In this document: positions 44,952 to 51,776 of the stretch, piece after piece
Numbering within the stretch: position 1 is the stretch's first letter
How the letters are laid out: each line of letters begins with the position of its first letter
From: Candidatus Kaelpia aquatica
Lineage (GTDB): Bacteria > Omnitrophota > Gorgyraeia > Kaelpiales > Kaelpiaceae
Direction of reading: 5' to 3'
Length of the DNA stretch: 51,776 nt
Assembly: GCA_030765335.1 (NCBI GenBank)
Contig: JAVCCU010000032.1
Span: forward strand, 1-51,776
Made by a program: the position numbers and the translations under genes
Notes under the pieces: model-generated
Databases searched by the model: none
Told to the model about the DNA's origin: nothing
The model's input: the letters and a program-made list of their open reading frames with translations, nothing else

Positions 44952-45000
44952 GCTACCTCGTAAGGACTCGAACTTTATGTGATATAATATAACTGTTTTA
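44952..45000 (-). other. tRNA 3'-end-like fragment
   Basis: The minus strand reads TAAAG-TTCGAGT-CCTTA, a T arm with four of five stem pairs and a consensus T loop, followed by CGAGGTA-G like an acceptor 3' strand, then CTTTTTAAAA. Upstream is GGTAAAACA reminiscent of a D-loop end, but no 5' acceptor half or anticodon arm can be folded; the 5' side runs into the ribbon-helix-helix pseudogene. It does not match tRNA-Arg(CCG) or the tRNA-Phe fragment. Typical of attachment-site scars. Confidence 0.4.
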
Positions 45001-45012
45001 CCATGCCTTTAT

Positions 45013-45177
45013 TCAAGCCTCAAGAAATCCTTCCATAGCCTCCCTAACCAACTCGCTTATATTCCTGCCGGTTTTTTCTGCTATCTCCCTTAGTTTTGCA
45101 TCCTGCTCTTTTCTTATGGTGCGAGGCAGTGTCTTAAGGCCTACTGGCGAGAGTTTCCTAAAAGGCTCATATGTTAT
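45013..45177 (-). pseudogene. Ribbon-helix-helix protein 2, start codon lost
   Basis: The frame encodes a clean CopG/Arc-type ribbon-helix-helix: LKTLPRTIRKEQDAKLREIA followed by EKTGRNISELVREAMEGFL and stop. No ATG, GTG or TTG precedes it in frame. At 45175-45177 the codon is ATA, overlapping the stop TAA of the upstream gene; with G in place of A it would be the classic ATGA overlap (TGA stop, ATG start) giving a 54-residue protein. So it is either initiated at ATA or silenced by one transition. Confidence 0.55.
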
Positions 45178-45521
45178 AGGCCTCTTTTCTCTATATATTG
45201 CAAGTAGGCCTCAATTGTAGGCCTCAAAACCTTTGATTTTGTCTTGCCCTGCTTTTTTGCTAAATTCTCAAGCTTTTTAGCCAATTTTGGGATTAGGCCA
45301 ACATAGACAGTAACATAATTTCTTCTTGAGGAAATTTTCTTAACCAATTGTTTTTTATAGGATAATGCAGCGTGAAGCTCTAAACATAAACTTTCCCTTG
45401 CATCGCGCAGGCGGAACATGTATTTTACCACCGCGCAAAAACAAAAGCTAATCCCCAGCAAAAAATTTGCTTTGAATTTCCTCTGCTTCCTTATCTGTTT
45501 TATCTGATAGTTCAAGAGCAA
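45174..45521 (-). CDS. Ribbon-helix-helix-like DNA-binding protein 1
   Basis: The last 50 residues (RRNYVTVYVGLIPKLAKKL, then NLAKKQGKTKSKVLRPTIEAYLQYI) fit a ribbon-helix-helix fold. The first half of the 115-codon frame (Cys- and Phe-rich) looks less like protein, so the real start is probably internal: ATG at 45418-45420 or a TTG just before VKKISSRR. No strong ribosome site is visible. With the gene behind it, it looks like a tandem pair of small DNA-binding proteins such as antitoxins; no toxin gene is recognisable beside them. Confidence 0.5.
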   Translation of the reverse strand: MLLNYQIKQIRKQRKFKANFLLGISFCFCAVVKYMFRLRDARESLCLELHAALSYKKQLVKKISSRRNYVTVYVGLIPKLAKKLENLAKKQGKTKSKVLRPTIEAYLQYIEKRGL

Positions 45522-45630
45522 GGTAAATAACCCTCATCAAAGAATCTAACTGCATAGAATCATCCTTATGTTCAATTTTCACATTTACTTTAGAAATCTT
45601 AAATTTTGGGCTTCTCTTCTTCTTTTTCAT
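45448..45630 (-). CDS. Small charged protein, possible
   Basis: 60 residues: a Lys-rich start (MKKKKRSPKFKISK) followed by a helical, acidic stretch (LMRVIYLALELSDKTDKEAEEIQSKF). Overlaps the 5' part of the next frame, supporting an internal start for that gene. Ribosome site weak (GGAT). No similarity recognised; could be an RHH-system partner or a chance frame. Confidence 0.35.
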   Translation of the reverse strand: MKKKKRSPKFKISKVNVKIEHKDDSMQLDSLMRVIYLALELSDKTDKEAEEIQSKFFAGD

Positions 45631-45650
45631 TTCTCAAAATTATCCTATTT

Positions 45651-45758
45651 TCAACACAGCCCTCTCACTCCAAAACACTTATCTTCCTCAACAGCTCTAA
45701 AATCATCCTTACGTACTTGGACATTCGGCCAACCGAAGGTACGGATATAGACTTTCAT
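45651..45758 (-). CDS. 35-codon ORF with MiaB-like N-terminal motif, doubtful
   Basis: ATG (45756-45758) to TGA. The start MKVYIRTFGWPN resembles the N-terminus of methylthiotransferases (compare KVFLKTFGCQMN of MiaB in this window) with Trp in place of the cluster cysteine. No ribosome site is seen and the frame ends after 35 codons. Either a gene scrap or coincidence. Confidence 0.25.
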   Translation of the reverse strand: MKVYIRTFGWPNVQVRKDDFRAVEEDKCFGVRGLC

Positions 45759-45859
45759 AGGCAAGTATTACAATAGAAAGTATTTAAACTGAATGGACGG
45801 GAGTAATTAAGCATTGTATCACTTTAATTAAAATCAAGCTTACACTTTTAAAGCGTGCT

Positions 45860-46165
45860 TTATAAACCACCCCAATTCCAGGCATAGATTGTTCCGTTAC
45901 TGTCGATATAATATTTACGAATAGCATCATATCCCATAGCAGTTATCCTACCTGGTGGGTCAACACGTCTATATTTATAAACAAAAATAGTTCCGCCTTT
46001 ACCATCAGGCTCTGTATAAGCAGGCGACCCATAACTGCTGATTAGTTCACTTCTTGATCTACCCTCCCAGGAACGCATCTCCTTGGTGACTGCAAAGGGA
46101 GTTGTCGCACAGCCCAAAGCAGAAAACAGAAGAAAAAGAAAAATTAAAATCCTCATCTGTTTCAT
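45860..46165 (-). CDS. BamE/SmpA-like lipoprotein
   Basis: 101 residues. Lipobox SALGC gives a lipidated Cys near residue 19. The mature part has SWEGRSRSELISSYGSPAY and GGTIFVYKYRR, the helix-helix-strand rhythm of SmpA/OmlA (BamE) domains, and ends WNWGGL. Strong ribosome site GGAGGT before the ATG. Probably attached to the inner leaflet of the outer membrane. Whether it joins the BAM complex cannot be told; many small lipoproteins share this fold. Confidence 0.75.
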   Translation of the reverse strand: MKQMRILIFLFLLFSALGCATTPFAVTKEMRSWEGRSRSELISSYGSPAYTEPDGKGGTIFVYKYRRVDPPGRITAMGYDAIRKYYIDSNGTIYAWNWGGL

Positions 46166-46180
46166 TTACATACCTCCATC

Positions 46181-46621
46181 TTAGCGAAAAATATATTCAA
46201 CACCATCAAACTTATCTCTAACCCGAAGATTTATTCCTTCACAACTAATGAAAATATATGCAAAATTAGCCGGATTTACTTTAGATACCTCAGAATTTGC
46301 TCCATTTTGACCAATTTCCCTGGCTTCACCTTCCCAGGAACTATTCAAATATATAACACCATTCTCAACCGTAGCCATTCCACTGTAAGATATACTTCTA
46401 ACAAGATCACCGTTATTACTATAAGAGGCAAAAGTAAAGCTAAACTTCTTGTCATAACCTATATACATTATCATACTGGTAGCAATTCCATTTATTGTCG
46501 TATCATAGACCCATTCACGATTATCTATTTGATTAAAAATATCATCGTCACTAATAGCAGCTGCATTTGATGCGACTAAAAGCAATAGACTTAAAACACA
46601 AAAACCTACTAACCGCTTCAT
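46181..46621 (-). CDS. Small secreted protein of unknown function
   Basis: About 146 residues from the ATG at 46619-46621, chosen because AAGGAGGTG precedes it and MKRLVGFCVLSLLLL begins a signal peptide (cleavage near NAAA-IS); the open frame extends 16 codons further. The mature part looks all-beta (DREWVYDT-like, YIGYDKKFSFTFASYSNNG, FDGVEYIFR), compatible with a lipocalin-like or other small barrel. One of four exported proteins in a row. Confidence 0.7.
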   Translation of the reverse strand: MKRLVGFCVLSLLLLVASNAAAISDDDIFNQIDNREWVYDTTINGIATSMIMYIGYDKKFSFTFASYSNNGDLVRSISYSGMATVENGVIYLNSSWEGEAREIGQNGANSEVSKVNPANFAYIFISCEGINLRVRDKFDGVEYIFR

Positions 46622-46643
46622 TTCACACCTCCTTATTGTTAAC

Positions 46644-47117
46644 TTATTTACCAACATAAGCTGTTCCAATTTTTGTTTTTACTTTTTTAAAATCATCAGA
46701 TAAAGCTTGTTTCAGATCATCGGTAAGCTTGGTATAACTAGTAATCTCGCTGCCATTCTCAGCTATTGTAACATAGACTTCATCGTTTTTATTAGGATAA
46801 TAATATATATCACCGCCAACTCCTGGGCCATGCTCAAACCATCTTTTATTCACTGATTCACACCGACCCATAAAAATTTTAGGCGGCGCAATTTCGCCAA
46901 AAGATTTAATAAGCGTAAACGTTATTTGCTTATCATCAACAGAGTTATAGTGGTCTACTACTTTAATATCCTTAACTACAGCGATTGCCTTTATCTTAGA
47001 CTTATCTACTCTCTCTTCATAAACTTTAGGTGGCAGCACAGCAAAAGCACTAACCGATAAAAAGTATAGAGCTCCAACTATTACACTAGTTAATTCTAAC
47101 CCTCTTTTAATTTTCAT
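46644..47117 (-). CDS. Secreted protein of unknown function
   Basis: 157 residues. Signal peptide (LTSVIVGALYFLSVSAFA) then a predominantly beta protein with KAIAVVKDIKVVD, KQITFTLIKSFG and NKNDEVYVTIAENGS. The layout resembles short exported proteins of unknown role that carry a single OB- or immunoglobulin-like fold. A CES-like single Cys in the middle. Same orientation and 23 bases upstream of the next secreted gene. Confidence 0.7.
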   Translation of the reverse strand: MKIKRGLELTSVIVGALYFLSVSAFAVLPPKVYEERVDKSKIKAIAVVKDIKVVDHYNSVDDKQITFTLIKSFGEIAPPKIFMGRCESVNKRWFEHGPGVGGDIYYYPNKNDEVYVTIAENGSEITSYTKLTDDLKQALSDDFKKVKTKIGTAYVGK

Positions 47118-47127
47118 TTTATTTTAT

Positions 47128-48816
47128 CTATTTATCGTCTTTACTATCTTCTTTTTTAGCCTCACCTACTGCCGTCTTCTCTTCGTATGCAGTAGGGACT
47201 GTTGGTTGTAAATCTTTTTTTTCTTCCTTATAAGTTGTCTTTGGCGGATTGATAAGCTCGCCAGTCTCAATATCATGAAAACTTTGAGTATTTTCAGATC
47301 TATAATATTCTCCCGTCCACAGAGATTCCGATATTCCAGTAGCAAAAGCTAGCTTCTTTTTATCTTTTAAAAGCAACTTTGCCCAACTATTTATATAGTT
47401 CACTAAAATTTTAGTATCATTTTCTAACTTACCGTGTTCAAACAGCAAAACATAAGCTTCCTTTTCACGATCCATCCCAATTAGAGCATTGGCCTCTAAG
47501 ATAGCAGCTATATCAGACATTTCTTTGACGAGCTCCTCGTCTTCTGTCTTACTGATAACCTCACGCATTCCCTTTACCGCTTTCAATGCCAAATAAGATT
47601 GACCGGCAATATTAGCGTTGTGAGCGTAATCAAACCAGAAATCAAAGCTATCTTTTTTATGGGGATACACAGCAATAAGAATCTCACTCACTAAAGAGAA
47701 AGGCAATTCTGCTTCTACGGAAAATCTTAACCAATAATTATTCATATACAAGTAATTAGGATCGTCTTTCAATGCTTTGTCAAAGAGCCCTCTACTTAAA
47801 TCACCCATTCCAGCTTTTTCACCTTCAATGAAACGTGTCACTAAAGCATCGAGATCTCGGTTTATCATCACATCTTTAACCCCTCGCCACTTAAGCTTAA
47901 CTGGCAAAAATAGTCCCCAAATTCCATCAATATACTCTATCTGTGATGTTGCTAATTCATATTCTTCGCCTAACTCTATTCCCTGATAAAACAACCTTAA
48001 CTCTTCCAGCTTCATGTTCAGGCCACTTCTTATAACATTGTCATTCATATATAATTCAGCCAGTCTAAAAAACCCCCAACTAGACTCATATTCTGCGTGC
48101 TTCTGGCTCCAATAAAAACATTTTTCATAATCTACAATGCTTTTATCGCCTATATATCCATTAAAATAAAAAGCCGCAAGTTGTTGTATCGCTGAGAGAT
48201 TACCCTGTTTAGCTGATTTTTCAAAAAGATCCATTGCTCCTTTCAAATCTTTACTCTGAAGAAAAACCCCCATAAAAAATTGTGCACCAGGATGCTCCTG
48301 ATCAGCAGCCTTCTTTATCCAAACATCAGACTCAACTCTGTCCTCCTCAACCCCTCTTCCTACACTATACATAACCCCAAGAATAAATTGTGCTCTAGGA
48401 TTGCCTCTATTAGCTAGCTTTCTTATCCCCCCCAATGCACTGGAGAAATATTTCTGAGCCGCAAGTTCATCTTTTAGGTCATATTCATATATAACACCTA
48501 AATGATAGAGACCAATGGGGTCTTTTGCATTTTCAGCCAAAGCTAACTTTATCCACTTATGCCCTTCTTCTCTATCAGCTTTAACACACCTACCATTTAG
48601 ATAAGCCTCTCCCAACAATATCTGATAATCAGGATCACCTGCCTGGGCCTTTGCTTTTATTTCCTCAAAATTCTCTGATGTAATTCGCCATTTAAAATTC
48701 ACAGATGACTTTGATCCTTTTTTAGCTGCTTGGGCTATATTCATACCTCCTAGAACAATAGCAAATACACTGATACAACAAAACCACTGTAAGACAATAA
48801 CACGTGAAATTTTCAT
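47128..48816 (-). CDS. Exported Sel1-repeat protein
   Basis: 562 residues. Signal peptide ending GGMNIAQA, then at least four Sel1-type repeats in the first half (DPDYQILLGEAYLNGRCVKA, NPRAQFILGVMYSVGRGVEE, HPGAQFFMGVFLQSKDL, NLSAIQQLAAFYFNGYIGD), followed by an alpha-helical TPR-like second half and an acidic/Lys-rich tail. Sel1 repeats bind protein partners; a periplasmic scaffold is likely. Good ribosome site AAAGGAGG. First gene of the exported quartet. Confidence 0.85.
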   Translation of the reverse strand: MKISRVIVLQWFCCISVFAIVLGGMNIAQAAKKGSKSSVNFKWRITSENFEEIKAKAQAGDPDYQILLGEAYLNGRCVKADREEGHKWIKLALAENAKDPIGLYHLGVIYEYDLKDELAAQKYFSSALGGIRKLANRGNPRAQFILGVMYSVGRGVEEDRVESDVWIKKAADQEHPGAQFFMGVFLQSKDLKGAMDLFEKSAKQGNLSAIQQLAAFYFNGYIGDKSIVDYEKCFYWSQKHAEYESSWGFFRLAELYMNDNVIRSGLNMKLEELRLFYQGIELGEEYELATSQIEYIDGIWGLFLPVKLKWRGVKDVMINRDLDALVTRFIEGEKAGMGDLSRGLFDKALKDDPNYLYMNNYWLRFSVEAELPFSLVSEILIAVYPHKKDSFDFWFDYAHNANIAGQSYLALKAVKGMREVISKTEDEELVKEMSDIAAILEANALIGMDREKEAYVLLFEHGKLENDTKILVNYINSWAKLLLKDKKKLAFATGISESLWTGEYYRSENTQSFHDIETGELINPPKTTYKEEKKDLQPTVPTAYEEKTAVGEAKKEDSKDDK

Positions 48817-48875
48817 TTAAATCCTCCTTTATTAATTGCAGAAAATACTCTTTTACAGATATCTACAATGATATT

Positions 48876-48904
48876 ATGTTAATAACAAATGGTAAAATAG
48901 TCAA
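48876..48904 (-). promoter_or_regulatory. Promoter of the exported-protein group
   Basis: TTGACT (48899-48904) and TAACAT (48876-48881) are exactly 17 bases apart on the minus strand, about 60 bases before the Sel1 gene ATG. -35 matches five of six, -10 four of six bases of consensus. Confidence 0.45.
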
Positions 48905-48980
48905 TGTAAGAGCTGTGCTTATTCTGACTTTATAAGGGGGTCATTATCAATAGATACCGCGGGTGCAAATTTCTGATAAA

Positions 48981-49009
48981 AATCCCTTATCATGCAAAAT
49001 GATGATAAG
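48981..49009 (-). terminator. Terminator-like hairpin after the Na/Pi cotransporter gene
   Basis: On the minus strand CTTATCAT, an 8-base loop, ATGATAAG, then GGATTTTT. The stem is a perfect 8 bp but AT-rich, and the T run is five; weak to moderate intrinsic terminator 70 bases after the stop. Confidence 0.45.
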
Positions 49010-49079
49010 CACTTCGGTATGAGAGACACAACTGCTGGGTAGAAATTCATCCTACCTAAATACCTATACCTTCATGCAG

Positions 49080-50765
49080 TTAGACAGTAGTTTTTGTTTT
49101 ATCAAATTCCTTAGAAACCTTCCAGCGCATCTCTCCAAGGACACCCTGAGAAATATTGGATAGATGGTCGCCTATCTTTTCGAGATTGTCAACAAAATCT
49201 AAAAACACAATACCGGACTTAAGGTTACAATTACCCTCGTTTAACCGATTAACATGCGATTTTTTAAGTTCTACCTGAAACCTGTTTATGCATTCTTCTC
49301 GCGCAAGAACATTCTCTGCTATCTCAGCATTATTTTTCTCTAAAGCCATCCCTGTCTCTATCATCATGCTGTGAAGTTCGTTCCACATCAAGTTTAATTC
49401 TTTTATCGCTTCATCTGTAAAAGGCAGTTTTTTTTCTATTTTGCGCTCTGCGAGGTTTACTATATTCTCTGAATGGTCACCTATTCTCTCAACATCGTTT
49501 ACACTATGGATTAGGACCGGTAATTTTTCAGATTCCTCCTGAGTAAGACTTCTCTGAGAAAGCTCCACAAGATACTGAGTTATTTCAGATTGAAGATTAT
49601 CAACCGTCTGCTCTAGTTCAGAGATCTGTTTTATCATGTTTAAATTATCCTCAAAAAAACTTTTTACAGCTATTGAAACGGAATCAGAAGCTATATCTAA
49701 CATACGAACAGTCTCCTTTTGAGCCTGCTCCAATGCTATGGGAGGAGTATTTAATAAATGCTTCTCTAGATATTGAGGGCCTGCTTCAATTGCACCTTTT
49801 TTTTTCGGGACTAGCCGTATACAGATTTTTTCCAATACACCAACAAACGGCAAGAAAACCAAGCTATTAACAACATTAAAAAGACTATGGGAAATGGCTA
49901 TGTAAAACATGACATTTTTGAGGGTAATATCGCCGGGAATAATAAAATTTACAAACTTTACAAACCACCCAGTATAGACAAAAAACAACATGTACCCTAC
50001 GCCGATAACATTAAATATAGTATGCGACATAGCTGTACGCCTAGCATTGACATTTGTGCCCATAGCCGCCAGCTGTGCAGTAATTGTAGTCCCAATATTA
50101 TCGCCCAGTATTACCGGTATAGCTGCAGTAAAGCTTATCACACCGCTAAATGCCAGTACCTGAACAATGGCTATTGTAGCGCTTGAGCTTTGCAGCAATA
50201 TAGTGAAAATAATACCGACCAAAACACCTAAAAGAGGATTACGGCTAAACGAAACGAATATATCTTTAATCTGCTGGCTTTCTTTTAGCGGCACAAAAGC
50301 ATCTTTCATAAATCCCAATCCAACAAATAAAATACCGAACCCCATGAGGGTTTGACCCCAGAATTTGACATTTTTTGTTTTACCAAGCGTATTCATGGCA
50401 AAACCGATTGCAACAAGCGGGAGAGCATAATTGGTAATCTTAAAAACTGACATAGCGGAGACAAGCCAAGCGGTAAAAGTTGTTCCTATATTAGCACCGA
50501 TCACAACACTAATAGCCTGCCTTAATACAAGAAGGCCTGCATTTACAAAACCTACCACCATTACAGTTGTAGCACTGGAAGATTGGATAAAACAGGTAAT
50601 CACGGCACCGACAAGTAGTCCCATTATAGGAAGCCTTGTGGCTACATGCAGGATAGTCTTGAGACGTTCACCGGCTATCTTCTTTAGGCCTTCAGACATT
50701 GTTTTCATGCCAAAGAAGAAAAATGCAAGACCGCCAATTAAAGAGAATATAAATTCTACTGTCAT
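49080..50765 (-). CDS. Na/Pi cotransporter family protein with PhoU-like tail
   Basis: 561 residues. Two inverted Na_Pi_cotrans repeats with the characteristic QSSSATTVMVVGF and GANIGTTFTAWL in the first, LQSSSATIAIVQVLAF and GDNIGTTITAQL in the second, about nine membrane helices to residue 310. From about 345 a helical PhoU-like domain with ERIGDHSENIVNLAE and KIGDHLSNISQG. The family moves phosphate with sodium or related anions; the PhoU tail fits regulation of phosphate uptake. Stands alone with its own promoter and terminator. Confidence 0.93.
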   Translation of the reverse strand: MTVEFIFSLIGGLAFFFFGMKTMSEGLKKIAGERLKTILHVATRLPIMGLLVGAVITCFIQSSSATTVMVVGFVNAGLLVLRQAISVVIGANIGTTFTAWLVSAMSVFKITNYALPLVAIGFAMNTLGKTKNVKFWGQTLMGFGILFVGLGFMKDAFVPLKESQQIKDIFVSFSRNPLLGVLVGIIFTILLQSSSATIAIVQVLAFSGVISFTAAIPVILGDNIGTTITAQLAAMGTNVNARRTAMSHTIFNVIGVGYMLFFVYTGWFVKFVNFIIPGDITLKNVMFYIAISHSLFNVVNSLVFLPFVGVLEKICIRLVPKKKGAIEAGPQYLEKHLLNTPPIALEQAQKETVRMLDIASDSVSIAVKSFFEDNLNMIKQISELEQTVDNLQSEITQYLVELSQRSLTQEESEKLPVLIHSVNDVERIGDHSENIVNLAERKIEKKLPFTDEAIKELNLMWNELHSMMIETGMALEKNNAEIAENVLAREECINRFQVELKKSHVNRLNEGNCNLKSGIVFLDFVDNLEKIGDHLSNISQGVLGEMRWKVSKEFDKTKTTV

Positions 50766-50798
50766 TACTTATGCTTCCTACTCAATACTTCTGCGCAT

Positions 50799-50822
50799 AT
50801 TATAATACACTATCATAGTCAA
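50799..50822 (-). promoter_or_regulatory. Weak promoter elements before the Na/Pi gene
   Basis: TATAAT (50799-50804) is perfect, but the TTGACT (50817-50822) is only 12 bases upstream, too close for a standard pair. The -10 probably works with another contact. Confidence 0.3.
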
Positions 50823-50909
50823 CGCTCTGTGAAACTATATCATTTTTCCATAGAAACCAATACTATATTTTAAAAGCTGCCATTATAGAGATCCAACCGA
50901 AAGCTTATT

Positions 50910-51107
50910 TTATGCATTTTTATGCATATCAATAACCAATATTCCGCCAACACCAACATTTTCGGGTTTATGCTCATTTATTGTAACCACATATGCCTGC
51001 CTTGGAAACTTATATGCTTTTTCCATAGCATCTGTAATTTCTTTAACCAATACCTTTTTTACATTTAGATCTTCAATTTTTGCTCCATCAATGGTAGCGT
51101 TTGGCAC
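50910..51107 (-). CDS. 4-oxalocrotonate tautomerase family protein
   Basis: 65 residues, the size of a 4-OT monomer. GTG start followed directly by CCA, so the mature chain begins with the catalytic Pro1; an Arg near residue 36 (FPRQAYVV) and VGVGG in the C-terminal strand follow the family. AGGAGGTG sits at ideal spacing. The native substrate is unknown; it may be a promiscuous tautomerase. It is on its own, with no aromatic degradation genes nearby. Confidence 0.85.
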   Translation of the reverse strand: MPNATIDGAKIEDLNVKKVLVKEITDAMEKAYKFPRQAYVVTINEHKPENVGVGGILVIDMHKNA

Positions 51108-51432
51108 AATAACACCTCCTAATAATTCTCCATATTCTTGTTAGTGAGATAGGCTACCATGTTTAAAATCTCATAGAACACATTTTACGAGTAAAAACAC
51201 CTCTTGCATACCCTATTTTCTTTTCCATCTTCATAATAGCCTTATCTACACATATCCTATCGCTCTTCCTGTAAATAAATCTTATCACCCCCTAGAACTA
51301 GAGATCATCTAGACCTCACTATTAAATCTTGTTAAGTTCATAGCTGTGAAGATAGAGGCAGTATATTAAGAATGCTGCAGATAGCGAGCGGTCAACGAAA
51401 GAAAACTACATGTAAAGCAGCCAAGAGACATG
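51108..51432. other. Intergenic gap
   Basis: 325 bases. On the minus strand a GTG-started frame of about 40 codons (51163-51288; VIRFIYRKSDRI) exists but lacks convincing support. No tRNA, repeat or strong terminator seen. Confidence 0.5.
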
Positions 51433-51774
51433 CTATGGCAAATAATCCTCTAATATCTCATGCTGGTATGGAGCAAGGAGAAGATTGAATTCATCCCGCT
51501 CTGCTTCTGAAATTCTCCCATAACGGCTATAAACCATATAGGCTAATTCAAGAAGCCTATATTTATCACCCCCCAAAACAGCTCGTAAAGATTCAGCATG
51601 TTCTTCAAAAAATTGATTCGAATTACCGGAATCATTATAGCAGCTGGGACCATCTAGGTCGATTCTAATCCACTGCTTAGGTAGAGTATGCCCTGAAGAT
51701 CCTATCTGATCATATAATTCCCAGGCTGAATCAGGTACATGATAAGGTACTTCCAATATTATGTTTTTAGACAT
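51433..51774 (-). CDS. Hypothetical protein at right edge
   Basis: 113 residues from the ATG at 51772-51774, two bases from the window edge, so a longer upstream extension cannot be excluded. No signal peptide. It contains HVPDSAWELYDQIG, LPKQWIRIDLDG and a helical C-terminus with LLELAYMVYSRYG and HEILEDYLP. No family recognised. Confidence 0.6.
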   Translation of the reverse strand: MSKNIILEVPYHVPDSAWELYDQIGSSGHTLPKQWIRIDLDGPSCYNDSGNSNQFFEEHAESLRAVLGGDKYRLLELAYMVYSRYGRISEAERDEFNLLLAPYQHEILEDYLP

Positions 51775-51776
51775 TC

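Noticed and set aside
51163-51288. About 40-codon GTG-started frame on the minus strand
   Set aside because: No good ribosome site and no recognisable sequence; kept only as a note in the gap entry.

Overview
The window (51.8 kb, AT-rich, roughly 38% G+C by eye) looks like a chromosomal segment of an uncultured Gram-negative (diderm) bacterium. Diderm evidence: a lipid A-type acyltransferase, an MsbA-like ABC exporter, an AsmA-like protein, a BamE-like lipoprotein, Tat and SPOR proteins. Gene content and style (split cobalamin methionine synthase, stand-alone MetRS beta domain, type-4 uracil-DNA glycosylase, many small exported proteins of unknown function, dense same-strand genes) remind me of Omnitrophota (OP3). 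This is an impression from the sequence, not a database placement.

Layout. (1) 1-1.7 kb: two unrelated-looking exported proteins, the first cut by the window edge, that share a near-identical promoter/leader. (2) 1.7-42.4 kb: a long, almost entirely minus-strand housekeeping block with many ATGA-type overlaps, interrupted only by plus-strand mazG. In minus-strand transcription order (high to low coordinate) it reads: miaB, SPOR protein, miaA, hflX, MsbA-like, AsmA-like, nfo, leuS, comEA, truncated comEC, tatA, tatC, GGDEF protein, queF, BioD/DRTGG protein, apbE, nnrE, metH activation domain, metH, lipoyl protein, Lrp regulator, aminotransferase, then an envelope/sugar cluster (glycosyltransferase, acyltransferase, ugd, rmlC-like, rmlD, polyprenyl synthase, CDP-sugar-type epimerase, gmhB), then udg4, priA, def, fmt, a secreted protein, a zinc-finger protein with a Glu/Lys-rich tail, a UPF0173 hydrolase, tRNA-Arg(CCG), PilZ, DUF523, MetRS-beta, era, a LOG-like protein, a zinc-ribbon membrane protein, and finally a phosphodiesterase, HIT and YjbQ.

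(3) 42.4-45.8 kb: a gene-poor, decayed stretch. It holds a frameshifted helix-turn-helix gene, the 5' half of a tRNA-Phe gene with its promoter, an intact response regulator downstream of a wrecked histidine kinase end, a short direct repeat, an exported GNAT-like protein, a tRNA 3'-end-like fragment, and a pair of ribbon-helix-helix genes, the second of which has lost its start codon. I read this as the scar of one or more integrative elements. (4) 45.8-48.8 kb: four exported proteins (lipoprotein, two small secreted proteins, Sel1-repeat protein) behind a recognisable promoter. (5) 49-51.8 kb: Na/Pi cotransporter with PhoU-like tail, 4-oxalocrotonate tautomerase, a 325-base gap, and a protein at the right edge.

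How it fits together: the large block combines tRNA modification and aminoacylation (MiaA, MiaB, QueF, LeuS, MetRS-beta, Fmt), protein maturation (Def, Tat), DNA repair and uptake (PriA, Nfo, UDG4, ComEA/EC), nucleotide and cofactor housekeeping (MazG, NnrE, ApbE), methionine synthesis and outer-envelope assembly. No CRISPR array, rRNA, transposase or complete phage gene was seen.
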